Shown: positions 50,125-59,485, numbered from the stretch's first letter. The stretch is 64,000 bases of DNA from Microbacterium sp. Root553 (GCF_001426995.1 NZ_LMFY01000001.1:1253973-1317972), one strand, 5' to 3'. Notes: generated by a model not told the origin, from the letters alone. Made by a program: numbers and translations.

Positions 50125-51048
50125 CTAGGCCGCGGCCCGCCGCACCGTCGGACGGGTGAGCCGCGGGATCAGCGAGGGAGTGCTCTCGCGGTACTCGATG
50201 TAGTCCGCCCTGTCCCCCCACTTCTTCTCGGCACGCGCCTCGAGCAGCGGGATGCCGCTGACGCGGGTGAGCAGCAGGATCACGAACAGCGGCGACAGCA
50301 CGGCCACCCACTGCCAGCCGGTGAGCACGGGGGCCGCGGTCACGAAGACGCCGACCCAGATCACGATCTCGCCGAAGTAGTTGGGGTGCCGCGAGCGCGA
50401 CCACAGGCCGGTGCGGATGAATTCGTCCTTGTTCTTCGGGTCGGCGCGGAACGCGGACTTCTGCGCGTCGGCGACGATCTCGATCACCATGCCGAGCACC
50501 CAGACGACGATGCCCACGACGGTGAGCCATCCGATGGGTGCGCGGTTCGCGGCGTCCGTGCTGATCGCGATCCAGGCGGCGGCGGCCGTGATCGACACCC
50601 AGGCCCCCTGGATGACCCAGACCTGCAGGAAACGCACGGGCGATCCCTTGATCTCGTCGAAGCGCCCGTCGGACCCTGCCTTGTGCACGCGCATGGCGAG
50701 GAAGGATCCGAGACGCGCGGCCCACAGGGCGACCATCACCGCGAGGATCCAGCTGCGCGCGTCGGGCATGGGCGTCAGCAGCACGAGGGCCACCGAGATC
50801 GCGAGGAACGTGAGGCTGCCGGTGAGGTCGAAGAAGCGCTCGGTGCGCAGGAGCACGGCCGGGATGAAGGCGAGGATCTGGATCACGTAGGCCGCCGCCA
50901 CCGCGAGGGCGAAGAGCGGGATTCCGCCGAGCATCGCGCCGTTCTGGCTGCCGGCGAGCGCGACGAGCGCCCCGATGACGAGAGCGACGATGATGGCGAT
51001 CAGCGAGGCGCGCGACGACTTGGTTTCGGTGGGCGTCGGTGAGGACAT
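50125..51048 (-). CDS. DUF1295 / isoprenylcysteine-methyltransferase-like membrane protein
   Basis: A 307-residue protein with about seven membrane segments and the SRHPNYFGEIVIWVG motif near residue 215, typical of DUF1295 and the steroid-5-alpha-reductase C-terminal fold. A reductase or methyltransferase acting on lipid-like substrates is possible. AGGAAGAACACC precedes the ATG. It follows the acyl-CoA ligase gene by 17 nt on the same strand, so it is co-transcribed and a lipid role is likely. Confidence 0.88.
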   Translation of the reverse strand: MSSPTPTETKSSRASLIAIIVALVIGALVALAGSQNGAMLGGIPLFALAVAAAYVIQILAFIPAVLLRTERFFDLTGSLTFLAISVALVLLTPMPDARSWILAVMVALWAARLGSFLAMRVHKAGSDGRFDEIKGSPVRFLQVWVIQGAWVSITAAAAWIAISTDAANRAPIGWLTVVGIVVWVLGMVIEIVADAQKSAFRADPKNKDEFIRTGLWSRSRHPNYFGEIVIWVGVFVTAAPVLTGWQWVAVLSPLFVILLLTRVSGIPLLEARAEKKWGDRADYIEYRESTPSLIPRLTRPTVRRAAA

Positions 51049-51065
51049 GGTGTTCTTCCTGTTTC

Positions 51066-52901
51066 TCAGAGGTAGAGGTCTTCGACGGTGACGGATGCGC
51101 GATCCAGGACGACGCTCCGTCGGAGTTTCATGGTGGGGGTGACGATCCCGCGGTCCTCGAGGTCGGCGAGGATCACGCTGAACCGGCGCACCTGCTCGCT
51201 CCGGGCCACCAGTGCGTTGGCGGCGTCGACGGATGCCTGCAGCCGCGCGCGCAGAGTGGGATCCGTGACCGCGCGGAGGTCGGGCTCGGCCAGGGGCGGG
51301 ATGTCGGCGCCCGTGGTGCGCGCCCACTCCTGCGTCTGCTCCGGATCGAGCACCAGCAGCGCGGAGAGGTACGGCTTGCCCTCGCCTACCATCACCGCGT
51401 GGGAGATGAGCGGATCCGCCTCGACGGCGCTCTCCCAGCGGGTCGGCACGATCGTCTTGCCGTTGGAGGTGACGATGACGTCTTTGAGTCGTCCGTCGAG
51501 GATCAGTCTGCCCTGGTCGTCGAGTCGGCCGAGGTCGCCGGTGCGGAAGAATCCGTCGACGAAGGCGCCCTCGTCGTGGGCGGGATTGCGGTATCCGCCG
51601 AAGACGCCGAGGCCGCGGGCGAGCACCTCCCCGTCGTCGCTGATGCGCACCGTGAGGCCGGGGAGCGGCGAACCGACGCTGCCCGAGGCGATGCGTCCTG
51701 GCAGGTTGCCGGTGAGCGGTGCCGTGGTCTCGGTCAGGCCGTATCCCTCGATGACGGGGACGCCGATGCCGCGGAAGAAGAGCGACAGCTCGGGGTCGAG
51801 TGCGGCGCCGCCGGAGAGCATGTAGCCGACGCGTCCGCCCATCACCGCGCGCAGGCGGCGGTAGAACAGCGCGTCGAAGAACCGGTGGCGCAGACGCAGG
51901 GCGAGGTCGTTCGCGGGGTGCGCGGCGGCGTCGATCCGCTCGGCGCGGCGGCCCCACGCGATCGCCGTCTCCCTTGCCGTGGTCCAGACGCCTGCGAGGC
52001 CCTTGTCGGCGGCCTTGGCGGCGGCGGCCGCCTGGATCTTCTCCAGCACCCGGGGGACGACGACGAGGAAGGTCGGTCGCAGGGTGTCGAGGGTCGCGAC
52101 GACGGTCGACGGGTCGGCGAGGTGGGCGATCCGCATGCCGCTGGCCAGGCAGATCAGCTGCAGGCCGCGGGCCAGCACATGAGCGAGCGGGAGGAAGATC
52201 ACGGTGTTGCCGGCGTCGTTGACGATTTCGCGGTAGGCCGCGGCGATGTTCAGCACCTGTCCGAGGAAGTTCCGATGCGTCAGCACGACGCCCTTCGGCT
52301 CGCCCGTGGTGCCGGAGGTGTAGACGATCGTCGCCGGGTCGTCCTGGGTGGCCGATGCCCGGCGGGCCTCGAGGTCGGCATCCGAGACGTCGACTCCGAG
52401 CGCGACGAGGTCGGCGAGGGGTGCGGATGCGGCGGCATCCATCGTCCACACGCCGAGGGGGTCGCCACCGGCCTCCGTGAGTGCCGACTGCAGCAGCGCC
52501 GTGTGCGAGGCCGTGCCGCCGATCGCCAGACGCACCCCTGCGTCGGCGACGATGGCGTTCACCTGCGACGGCGAGGACGTCTCGTAGATCGGCACGACGA
52601 CGGCACCGGCGAACCAGGATGCGAGATCGGCGACGGCCCACTCGTAGCGGGTGGGGGCCATGATCGCGATCGGGTCGCCCGCCTGCACGCCGCGGGCGAT
52701 GAACCCCTTGGCCAGTGCGCGCACCTCATCCGAGAACGCCCGAGTGGTGACCGGCCGCCAGGGGGCGGTGCTGCCGGCATCCGCCCTCTCGACCTCGAAG
52801 GCCACGTGTTCCGGCGCGGTCTGCGCACGCGCGACCAGGAGGTCGGTGATGTTCCGGTAGGTGTCGAGGACTGCCAGCGGCGGGGTCGATGATTCGATCA
52901 T
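51066..52901 (-). CDS. Long-chain fatty-acid-CoA ligase (AMP-forming)
   Basis: A 611-residue ANL-superfamily enzyme that activates fatty acids with ATP and CoA. The P-loop is YTSGTTGEPKG (194-204), followed by the acyl-binding GYGLTETT motif, TGDLG, and the hinge Lys region GRLKDVIVTSNGKT. The ATG at 52901 is the start of homology (MIESSTPPLA). With the DUF1295 protein it may form a small lipid-modification operon. It is divergent from the HTH/Clp_N unit. Confidence 0.93.
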   Translation of the reverse strand: MIESSTPPLAVLDTYRNITDLLVARAQTAPEHVAFEVERADAGSTAPWRPVTTRAFSDEVRALAKGFIARGVQAGDPIAIMAPTRYEWAVADLASWFAGAVVVPIYETSSPSQVNAIVADAGVRLAIGGTASHTALLQSALTEAGGDPLGVWTMDAAASAPLADLVALGVDVSDADLEARRASATQDDPATIVYTSGTTGEPKGVVLTHRNFLGQVLNIAAAYREIVNDAGNTVIFLPLAHVLARGLQLICLASGMRIAHLADPSTVVATLDTLRPTFLVVVPRVLEKIQAAAAAKAADKGLAGVWTTARETAIAWGRRAERIDAAAHPANDLALRLRHRFFDALFYRRLRAVMGGRVGYMLSGGAALDPELSLFFRGIGVPVIEGYGLTETTAPLTGNLPGRIASGSVGSPLPGLTVRISDDGEVLARGLGVFGGYRNPAHDEGAFVDGFFRTGDLGRLDDQGRLILDGRLKDVIVTSNGKTIVPTRWESAVEADPLISHAVMVGEGKPYLSALLVLDPEQTQEWARTTGADIPPLAEPDLRAVTDPTLRARLQASVDAANALVARSEQVRRFSVILADLEDRGIVTPTMKLRRSVVLDRASVTVEDLYL

Positions 52902-53052
52902 CGGTATGTTCCTCTCGGTCGGACGGGGCGGCTCGGGGCGTGACGGCGGTCCTCGGTCGAGCGGACGAAAGGAGTATGCGGGCGCGCGCATGCACCACCA
53001 TCTTCTCCTGTTCGGAGCCCCCGCCGATTCGGATGGGACCGCGTGCCGCGAG

Positions 53053-53095
53053 CAACCTCGGTTGACAGGACGCCGTCTAGCAACGTAGGTTGACA
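53053..53095 (+). promoter_or_regulatory. Leaderless promoter with twin dyad operators before the HTH gene
   Basis: TTGACA (53062-53067), an 18-nt spacer and TAGGTT (53086-53091) lie 6 nt before the ATG. Two 15-bp direct repeats, 53053-53067 and 53081-53095, differ at two positions. Each contains a CAAC-N4-GTTG dyad; the first, CAACCTCGGTTG, is perfect. They cover the -35 and -10 boxes, as expected for autorepression by the HTH protein. Confidence 0.7.
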
Positions 53096-53097
53096 GC

Positions 53098-53343
53098 ATG
53101 GAGTCATCACAGATCGCCGCGACCGCGGCGGACCTCAGCGATCCGCGAGCGGGGCTGCGCGCCGTGGCGACGCTGCGCGCGCTGGCCGACACCCTCGAGC
53201 TGCGTCAGGTCGAGGCGGGGCTGCGCGCGGGAATGACCTGGCAGGACATCGCCGACGCGCTCGGCGTGACCCGTCAGGCCGCCCACAAGAAGCACGCCAG
53301 GCGGGTCGACCCCGCCATCCAGATCCCCAGGAGGAACGCATGA
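53098..53343 (+). CDS. Small helix-turn-helix protein, likely autoregulator
   Basis: An 81-residue protein whose C-terminal half (about 38-70) is a helix-turn-helix: GMTWQDIADALGVTRQAAHKK. The N-terminal half is a helical region that may dimerise. The start has a consensus promoter with twin dyads directly before it. The stop overlaps the next ATG (ATGA), so it is translated together with the Clp_N-SRPBCC protein. It probably represses the unit until a signal arrives. Confidence 0.85.
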   Translation: MESSQIAATAADLSDPRAGLRAVATLRALADTLELRQVEAGLRAGMTWQDIADALGVTRQAAHKKHARRVDPAIQIPRRNA

Positions 53344-54329
53344 CCAGGTTCGCTCGAGCAGCTCACACCAGCCACTCGCTCTCGGTCGCCGCCATGGAGG
53401 AGGCCTCCCGCTCGGGACTCCGCACGGCCGACATCGAGCATCTTCTGCTCGCCCTCATCATCAACGACCAGTCAGCGGGGCGGATGCTGCGCGGCGCAGG
53501 CCTCGACATCGACGCGGCCCGCCGCGCCGTCGAGGACCAGCACGCCGCGCACCTGGCCGAGCTGGGCATCGAGGCGTCGTTCCCGGGGGCGGGGCAGATC
53601 GTGTTCCCTCAGACCGAGGGATACGAATGGAGCACCCGCGCCTCCGACCTGCTCATCCGCGCCAGCGGCAGAGGCAAGTCGGGCGACGCGGCGGCGGTGC
53701 TCCGTGAACTCCTGGTCGAGCCCAGCGGGTTGATCGACGGCATCCTGGCGCGCATCGGAACATCTGCGCAGGCTCTGCTCGAGCAGCTCGACGAGCTCGG
53801 CGCCGACGACACGACGACGCCGCTCACGGCGGTGAAGCGGCACGGCCGTGCGGCGGGATCGATCGAGACGTTCGTCTCCGCGCCGGTGGGCGACGTCGGT
53901 GCCTTCCTCATCGATCCCGCCCGGATCCCCGACTGGCATCCGGGCGTGGGGTCCCTCGAGCTCGGCGAGCAGGAGGTCGCCGTCGGCGAGGTCTGGGAAG
54001 GGCTCGCGCCCACGCAGCGTCTGAACGGGGATCCTCTGACACGCAAGCCCGAACTCCGTCGTCGCCGCATCACCCTGGAGTCGGCGCATCTGCCGGACAG
54101 CGTCGCGTGGAGCTTCGCCTACCCCGATGCGCCGAAGAACAGCCCGGTTCTGATGGAGTTCACGCTGGCCGGCACGACGGGCGGAACGCAGGTCCACACG
54201 ACGATGTCCTGGGCGCGGCGCGGCGGATGGCGCGGAATCGTGGCTCTGCCCATGCGTCCGCTGCAGAAGTTCATGCTGTGGATCATGCTGGCCCAGACGA
54301 GCGCCGCGATCAGCCGTTCGTTCCGCTGA
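53340..54329 (+). CDS. Clp N-terminal domain fused to an SRPBCC ligand-binding domain
   Basis: A 329-residue two-domain protein. Residues about 5-150 contain Clp_N-type helical repeats (FARAAHTSHSLSVAAMEEA and GLRTADIEHLLLALI), normally the substrate-receiving domain of ClpA/ClpC. Residues about 170-329 form an SRPBCC (START-like) fold that binds hydrophobic ligands, with the long C-terminal helix LPMRPLQKFMLWIMLAQ. No AAA ATPase is present, so it cannot unfold proteins itself. It may be an adaptor or sensor. It is coupled to the HTH gene and overlaps the convergent oxidoreductase gene by 20 nt. Confidence 0.85.
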   Translation: MTRFARAAHTSHSLSVAAMEEASRSGLRTADIEHLLLALIINDQSAGRMLRGAGLDIDAARRAVEDQHAAHLAELGIEASFPGAGQIVFPQTEGYEWSTRASDLLIRASGRGKSGDAAAVLRELLVEPSGLIDGILARIGTSAQALLEQLDELGADDTTTPLTAVKRHGRAAGSIETFVSAPVGDVGAFLIDPARIPDWHPGVGSLELGEQEVAVGEVWEGLAPTQRLNGDPLTRKPELRRRRITLESAHLPDSVAWSFAYPDAPKNSPVLMEFTLAGTTGGTQVHTTMSWARRGGWRGIVALPMRPLQKFMLWIMLAQTSAAISRSFR

Positions 54330-55599
54330 TCCCCGCGTCGACCAGGATCGCCCGCGCGGCGCGCTCGCCGGAGGCCAGGGCCCCCTGGATCGACGCGGTG
54401 TCCTGATGGTCGCCCGCGATGTACAGACGCTCGGAATGGCGCGGCGATCGCGGGGGTCCGAGGGGAGCCAGCTGGGCCGGGAGGGCGTCGACGATGTCGT
54501 CGCGCCGGATCACCTCCCAGGCGCTGACGTCGGCGCCCCAGATCTGTGCGAGGTGATGGCGGACATCGTTCTCCTCCGCGGCGCCGGTGGTGCCGCCGCC
54601 GCCCGGCAGCAGGCAGGTCGCGGCGATGAGGTGGCGTCCGGCGGGAGCGTAAGAGGGCACGGTGTGGGTCATCACGACCGTGTTCACCACGGGCCCGCGG
54701 CCCCGCCCGTCGACGGTGAGCAGCGCTGACGGGCTGGGCGGCTCTGCCGCGGCGAACCACCAGGTCTGCAGCCCGTTCGTCGCGGGTGAGGGACGCCCCG
54801 TGAGGTCGGTCACGGCATCGGGGCCGACCGCGACGACCACCCGAGCCGCGCGGACGGGGTCGCCGTCGACGACTCCGACCTCGATGCCGGTGCCGGTGTT
54901 GCGGGCGCGGCCTTCGGACGACAGGCGTTCGGCGGCCGTGCCCAGCCGAATGGTGGCGCCGGCGGCGCGTGCGCGTGCCGCGAGCTGTTCGGGGACGGCG
55001 GCGATCCCCTGTGCCGGCAGTCCGGGGCGGCCGAGCGCGAAGTACCGCGCGAGCAGCCGGGCGAACGCGTTCGACGTGTCGCCGCGACCCTCCGCCAGCA
55101 CGCCGGCGAGGAACGGCTCGAGCACGGCGGTGCGCAGCGGGCCGTGGAGCCCGGCCGCATCCCATCCTTCCCTCAGCGGGATGTCGTCCTGCGCGAGGCG
55201 GGAGAGCGGACGCACGAGTGCCGGCGCCGCCCAGCGCGCCAGCGCGACGGCATCCGGCAGGGTCACCAGTCCGCTGCGCAGCGAGGTGACGATCGACAGC
55301 GGATGCCGCAGCGGATGCCGCAGCGCGGCCAGGCCCTGCGCCGTGCGCACCTGCACCCCCACCGGAAAGCTCCCCATCGCCAGGACGTCGAGATCGACGC
55401 TGCGGCGGAGCGCCGGGTAGGCGGGGTTGAGCACCTGGAAGCCGCGATCCAGCCGGAACCCGTCGACGATGTCGGTGCGCTGGCGTCCCCCGACGGCGTC
55501 GCCGGCCTCGAGCACGACGACATCGAGTCCGTGGGCTGTGAGCAGCTGTGCGCAGCGGAGTCCCGCGAGCCCGGCGCCGATCACGATCACGTCATGCAC
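54310..55599 (-). CDS. FAD-dependent amine oxidase / protoporphyrinogen-oxidase-like oxidoreductase
   Basis: A 429-residue flavoprotein. The dinucleotide motif VIGAGLAGLRCAQLLTAHG is at about 6-24, and VLEAGDAVGGRQRT at 29-42 marks the amine-oxidase/phytoene-desaturase group. The C-terminal FAD contact is YIAGDHQDTASIQGALASG. The substrate is unknown; a porphyrin, carotenoid or amine oxidase role is possible. It starts at GTG. It overlaps the convergent Clp_N gene. Confidence 0.9.
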   Translation of the reverse strand: MHDVIVIGAGLAGLRCAQLLTAHGLDVVVLEAGDAVGGRQRTDIVDGFRLDRGFQVLNPAYPALRRSVDLDVLAMGSFPVGVQVRTAQGLAALRHPLRHPLSIVTSLRSGLVTLPDAVALARWAAPALVRPLSRLAQDDIPLREGWDAAGLHGPLRTAVLEPFLAGVLAEGRGDTSNAFARLLARYFALGRPGLPAQGIAAVPEQLAARARAAGATIRLGTAAERLSSEGRARNTGTGIEVGVVDGDPVRAARVVVAVGPDAVTDLTGRPSPATNGLQTWWFAAAEPPSPSALLTVDGRGRGPVVNTVVMTHTVPSYAPAGRHLIAATCLLPGGGGTTGAAEENDVRHHLAQIWGADVSAWEVIRRDDIVDALPAQLAPLGPPRSPRHSERLYIAGDHQDTASIQGALASGERAARAILVDAGISGTNG

Positions 55600-55713
55600 G
55601 GGGTACGGCTCCGGGGGTCTGCATCAGGCGCGTCGGCTGCATGGCACCAGCGTACGACGGGAGGGGAGAGGCGGACGCGTCCGTCGGGGCGATGCACTCC
55701 AGGTGCGGCAGTG

Positions 55714-56277
55714 TCACCCGGTGAGGGAGGTCCGCATGTCGTTCCACACCGACGCCAGGCAGTCCTCGAGCGGCACGTCGGCGGGCCCCTCCAGCCATCT
55801 GCCCACCGCGAGATCGAAGCAGGTGACGGCGACGGCTGCCAGCGTCCGAGCGCGCTCAGGGTCGATGCCGCGTCGGTGCAGAGACTCTTCGATGGCGCGG
55901 GCGAGGTAGTGACTGCGGAGAAGATCACGCTCGAGCAGTGCAGGCTCGCTGTGGACGATGCTGCGCCGACGCGCCATCTGCTCCCGCCAGTCCTGCACAC
56001 CCCGGCACGCGGCTGCAAGGCCGGCGCGCACGGTGTCCGTCCCGTCGCTCTCCGACGGGACGGATGCCATGAAGGCGCTCACCGCCTGGGGGAACTCGCG
56101 ATCTCGGAGGAACAGCACGTCCCGCTTGTCGGAGAAGTGTCGAAAGAACGTCCGTGTGGTCAGGCCTGCCGCCTCGGCGATCTGCGGAACCGTGGTTCCT
56201 CCGTACCCCTGTTCGGTGAACAGGGCCATCGCTGCAGCTTCCAGCCGCAGTGCGGCATCCGGGGACCATCGAGGCAT
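55714..56277 (-). CDS. TetR-family transcriptional regulator
   Basis: A 187-residue repressor. The N-terminal helix-turn-helix (about 8-55) includes FTEQGYGGTTVPQIAEAAGL and TRTFFRHFSDKRD, followed by a helical ligand domain. The ATG at 56277 begins the family homology. It is divergent from the MDR reductase gene, and the inverted repeats in between are probable binding sites, so the reductase is its likely target. Confidence 0.92.
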   Translation of the reverse strand: MPRWSPDAALRLEAAAMALFTEQGYGGTTVPQIAEAAGLTTRTFFRHFSDKRDVLFLRDREFPQAVSAFMASVPSESDGTDTVRAGLAAACRGVQDWREQMARRRSIVHSEPALLERDLLRSHYLARAIEESLHRRGIDPERARTLAAVAVTCFDLAVGRWLEGPADVPLEDCLASVWNDMRTSLTG

Positions 56278-56284
56278 AGAGCCA

Positions 56285-56335
56285 TGATGACACGAACTGT
56301 CGTAAGATCGATTATGACGGCATGAGATGTCATCA
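56285..56335. promoter_or_regulatory. Candidate TetR operators
   Basis: TGATGACA (56285-56292) and TGTCATCA (56328-56335) form a distant inverted pair between the divergent genes. An inner dyad ATGAC-N10-GTCAT lies at 56314-56333. They sit between the two starts. Confidence 0.55.
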
Positions 56336-56353
56336 GGATCGGGGAGTGGACGA

Positions 56354-57493
56354 GTGAGCGACAACACTGCGGCGTGGATCGATTCTCCGTACGCGGATCT
56401 GACGATCCGAGAGGCCCCCATGCCGAAGCCCGGGCCGGGGCAGCTGCTGGTGGAGGTGCGCGCGGTGGCGGCGAATCCGCTCGATGCGATCATCCAGTCC
56501 AACGGCACCGTCATGTACGGGTGGCTGCGGTACCCGGTCATCCTCGGCGAGGACGTCGCGGGCGTCGTCGTCGAGATCGGTGCCGACGTGGACGCCTTCG
56601 CCGTCGGGGATCGCGTCGTGGCGTACGCGATGGGTCTGGAGAAGGGGCGGGACGCGGTCTCCGAGAGCGGCTTCCAGGCCTACGTCGCCGTCGACGCCGG
56701 CTTGGCCGCCGCCCTGCCGGCGGCTACCGCCTTCGAAGATGCCGCCGTCCTGCCTCTGGCGGTGTCCACAGCGGCGGCCGGTCTGTTCGAGAGCGACCAG
56801 CTGGCGCTGGACTACTCCCGTGTCGGGAAGGAGGCGGCCCGCGACGAGGTCGTCGTGGTGTGGGGTGGCGCGACGGCCGTCGGTGGCAACGCGATCCAAC
56901 TCGCCCGCGCAGCCGGGTACCGGGTCATCACGACGGCGTCTGCGAAGAATCACGACCGGATGAGGCAGTTGGGGGCAGAGGCCGTCTTCGACTACCGCGA
57001 CCCGCAGGCCGTCGATCAGATCGTCCGCGAGGTCGGCGGTTCCGCGGTGGCGGGGATCCTCGCCGTCGCGGTGGGGTCCGCCGAGCCCTGTCTGCGGATC
57101 GCGCGCGGGACCGGTGCCACGAAGATCGCGATGGCGAGTCCTCCCGTCTCGTTCTACGAGCAACCGCGCCGCCGCGGCCTCTCCTTCGCCCGCATCCGCC
57201 TCTTCCTGGAACTCGGAACGCGAACCGCGTTCCTGCAGGTGCGCAGCCGCGCTCACGGCATCAGGGCCTCGTTCATCTGGGGGAGCGCCATCGCCACCTC
57301 TCCCGTGGGGCCGGCCATCTGGGGCGCCTACCTCCCCGCAGCGCTCGCATCCGGCGAGCACCGTCTCTACCCGGAAGCCCGCATCGCGGGACACGGCCTT
57401 CCGGACATCCAGAAGGCCATGGACGCCCTTCGCCGCGGCGTGTCCGCGCAGAAGCTCGTCATCACCCTCGATCGGGCAGCGAGGGGATCCTGA
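56354..57493 (+). CDS. MDR-family zinc-free quinone-oxidoreductase-like reductase
   Basis: A 379-residue medium-chain dehydrogenase/reductase. The GroES-like domain includes PNPLDAIIQ-like AANPLDAIIQ and GEDVAGVVVEIG, and the Rossmann motif is VWGGATAVGGNAIQLARAAG near residue 176. The zinc-ligand residues of alcohol dehydrogenases are absent, as in the quinone oxidoreductase branch. The GTG at 56354 has GGGGAG 8 nt upstream; the ATG at 56327 lies in the operator. It probably reduces enones or quinones and is controlled by the divergent TetR protein. Confidence 0.88.
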   Translation: MSDNTAAWIDSPYADLTIREAPMPKPGPGQLLVEVRAVAANPLDAIIQSNGTVMYGWLRYPVILGEDVAGVVVEIGADVDAFAVGDRVVAYAMGLEKGRDAVSESGFQAYVAVDAGLAAALPAATAFEDAAVLPLAVSTAAAGLFESDQLALDYSRVGKEAARDEVVVVWGGATAVGGNAIQLARAAGYRVITTASAKNHDRMRQLGAEAVFDYRDPQAVDQIVREVGGSAVAGILAVAVGSAEPCLRIARGTGATKIAMASPPVSFYEQPRRRGLSFARIRLFLELGTRTAFLQVRSRAHGIRASFIWGSAIATSPVGPAIWGAYLPAALASGEHRLYPEARIAGHGLPDIQKAMDALRRGVSAQKLVITLDRAARGS

Positions 57494-57568
57494 CCGATCC
57501 ACGGAGCCCGCGCAGAATCACACCGCAGGACCGTCGGCGCGAAGACACGCGAAGGGTGTGCGCGGAGA

Positions 57569-57976
57569 TCAGCGGCCTGCGCCCGAGGTCTTCTGCTGTC
57601 CGCCGTCGCGCGGAAGCAGCTCGAACGGGAGGCCTTTCGACACCGCCCTCGCGTACCGGACGAGGGAGGCGGGTGGCAGATCCACCAGAGGTCCGCAGAT
57701 GTGGAAGGCCGCGATGATCGCTCCGAGGTCGTCGCCTCGGCGGGTGCTGCGGAACCGTCGATCCGCCTCGTGGACGTTCGCCGCGGCGACCCGCACGATC
57801 TCCTGCCACTCCCGCTCGTCGAAGGACTCCGGGGGCACGGACCAGGCTCGCGGGGTGTTCACGGCCGAGCGAGTGGCCTGCTTCCCGCGGTGCGCAGCTG
57901 TGGCGTCGACGTTCACGGCCACCTCCCCCTTCGTGATCCCGTGCGCGGAGTGCAGCTCCGATGTTGCGATGATCAC
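57569..57976 (-). CDS. Hypothetical protein
   Basis: A 135-residue soluble protein with no signal peptide or membrane segment. The middle (about 50-110) is helix-prone (EREWQEIVRVAAANVHEADR, then GAIIAAFHICGPLVDLPPAS), and the C-terminus is polar and Gly/Gln-rich. It is downstream of the AraC regulator on the same strand (71-nt gap), so it may be controlled with it. No family recognised. Confidence 0.55.
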   Translation of the reverse strand: MIIATSELHSAHGITKGEVAVNVDATAAHRGKQATRSAVNTPRAWSVPPESFDEREWQEIVRVAAANVHEADRRFRSTRRGDDLGAIIAAFHICGPLVDLPPASLVRYARAVSKGLPFELLPRDGGQQKTSGAGR

Positions 57977-58047
57977 GCATCAGCGCGCCCGAGGGTGTGC
58001 TGTGCAACATCTCGGTCTGCGCCCGCGCAACACACAGGCCGCGGCTC

Positions 58048-58920
58048 TCAGCGTTCGGCGAGGGCTCGGCGCATCCGGCGCACCGTGCCGAATCCCGACT
58101 GCTCGGCGGCGGCTCGCTCCGTCACCCCCTGATCGAGAAGAGCCGAGGCGTTCGCGATGCGGGTTCGTCGCAGGTAGCCGGAGGGGTTGTCGCCGTTCGC
58201 CTGGAACGAGCGGAAGAGGTGTGAACGGGAGACGCCCAGTTCGCGGGCGACGGTCTCCACCGTCGTCGCAGGATCGGCGGCCTGCGCGATGATGAAGGCC
58301 ACGGCGTCGAGATGGATCTGATCGCCCGGTCGGCTCTCGTGCTTCTCGAAGCGGAGATCGCTGGCTGCGGCGATCGCCGCGACGAGCTCGGTGATCGCCC
58401 TCTCGACGTGGGTGAATGCGGCGTCCGAGGGAGGGACGGGGCGAGAGAAGATGGCGTTCGTCAGACTCAGGAACAGGGCGAGGTAGTCGGGTGACGCTTG
58501 TCCTGTCCTGACGATCACGCCATCGGCGAGGTTGTATCCGCCGAGCACGACGAGGGAGCACACGACGGCGGTCGCGCTGTCTATGAAGGTGAGGCTCTCG
58601 GGGCGGACGAGGATGACACCCCCTTCGGGGACGACGCTGACCGTCGTGCTCGTTCCGACCGTCAGCTCGCCCTCGGTGACGACGAGGAGCATCAGGCGCT
58701 CCTCCGCCACCTGTCGGGGGGCCGGCGCGAAGGTGAACCTGGCTGGAGGGTGCCAGAAGCGGGAGACGATGAAGTCCCGGCTCTTGAGAAGATCTCCCGC
58801 GAAGCTGAAGTCATCGGTGGGCGGTGTGAGTTCCCACCCCGTCAACGCAAGGAGGTCGCGAGCGGCTCCGGCTCGGAGGTTGAACCTTCGGTTCTCGTAG
58901 ACGGCGGGGAAGATCTGCAT
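58048..58920 (-). CDS. AraC-family transcriptional regulator
   Basis: A 290-residue regulator: an N-terminal AraC-type binding domain (about 60-170, with VSVVPEGGVILVRPES) and a C-terminal pair of helix-turn-helices (about 190-290, TVETVARELGVSRSHLFRSF and a second AAAEQSGFG). The ATG at 58920 has AGGAAGG upstream. It likely activates genes in response to a small molecule; the nearest candidate is the hypothetical gene after it. It is divergent from the DUF6301-like gene. Confidence 0.9.
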   Translation of the reverse strand: MQIFPAVYENRRFNLRAGAARDLLALTGWELTPPTDDFSFAGDLLKSRDFIVSRFWHPPARFTFAPAPRQVAEERLMLLVVTEGELTVGTSTTVSVVPEGGVILVRPESLTFIDSATAVVCSLVVLGGYNLADGVIVRTGQASPDYLALFLSLTNAIFSRPVPPSDAAFTHVERAITELVAAIAAASDLRFEKHESRPGDQIHLDAVAFIIAQAADPATTVETVARELGVSRSHLFRSFQANGDNPSGYLRRTRIANASALLDQGVTERAAAEQSGFGTVRRMRRALAER

Positions 58921-58996
58921 CCGGGTCGCCTTCCTGCGCGTCGGGTGAAACGAGCTTAGCCAGGTGTCTGATCCTCGGGATCGATAGGATCGCCGG

Positions 58997-59485
58997 ATGA
59001 CCGCACTCGCCAGGGCCACGGACGCGCAGATCGATGCCCTCTGCGATGCCTTCACGTCGGTATCGTGGCCGCTCGGCCGCGACGACTTCAAGACGCTCGC
59101 AGAGCGCCTCGGGTGGCAGTTCGCGTTGGAGACGTCGAGCGGCATCCAGCACCGTTCGGGGTATCCCGTGAATCTGCCGACCGTTCGCTCGCTCGTGGCG
59201 GGGGACGCAGTGTCCCAGGTCACGGTCGCGGTCTCCGATAAGAGCGACGACGCCGAGGGGCTGCAGAGTGCTGCGCACGAGCTGCGGGCGGCGCTGGGCG
59301 AGCGCCTCGGTGAGCCCTCCGGCTCCGATGGTGCAGGTCACCACTGGGAACTGGGCAACGGCGGCAGGATCCGGCTCACGAGGGTGCCCAGGAAGGTGCT
59401 GCTCGTCGTCCAGGATCAGCGGTTCGCCGAGGTGGAGCGAGTAGAGGAACGCCTGGGCATCGACCCCGGCCGCACGCCGGCATAG
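58997..59485 (+). CDS. Uncharacterised protein, possibly DUF6301-like
   Basis: A 162-residue soluble protein. A helical start (DAQIDALCDAFTSVSWPLG) leads to mixed alpha/beta sequence with the C-terminal VLLVVQDQRFAEVERVEER. TAGGAT lies 6 nt before the ATG, so transcription is probably leaderless. I recall similar proteins being labelled DUF6301, but the match is uncertain. It may be a small binding or immunity-type protein. Function unknown. Confidence 0.65.
   Translation: MTALARATDAQIDALCDAFTSVSWPLGRDDFKTLAERLGWQFALETSSGIQHRSGYPVNLPTVRSLVAGDAVSQVTVAVSDKSDDAEGLQSAAHELRAALGERLGEPSGSDGAGHHWELGNGGRIRLTRVPRKVLLVVQDQRFAEVERVEERLGIDPGRTPA

Noticed and set aside
56327..56353. ATG at 56327 as start of the MDR reductase
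   Set aside because: It lies in the putative TetR operator without a ribosome site; GTG at 56354 has GGGGAG.
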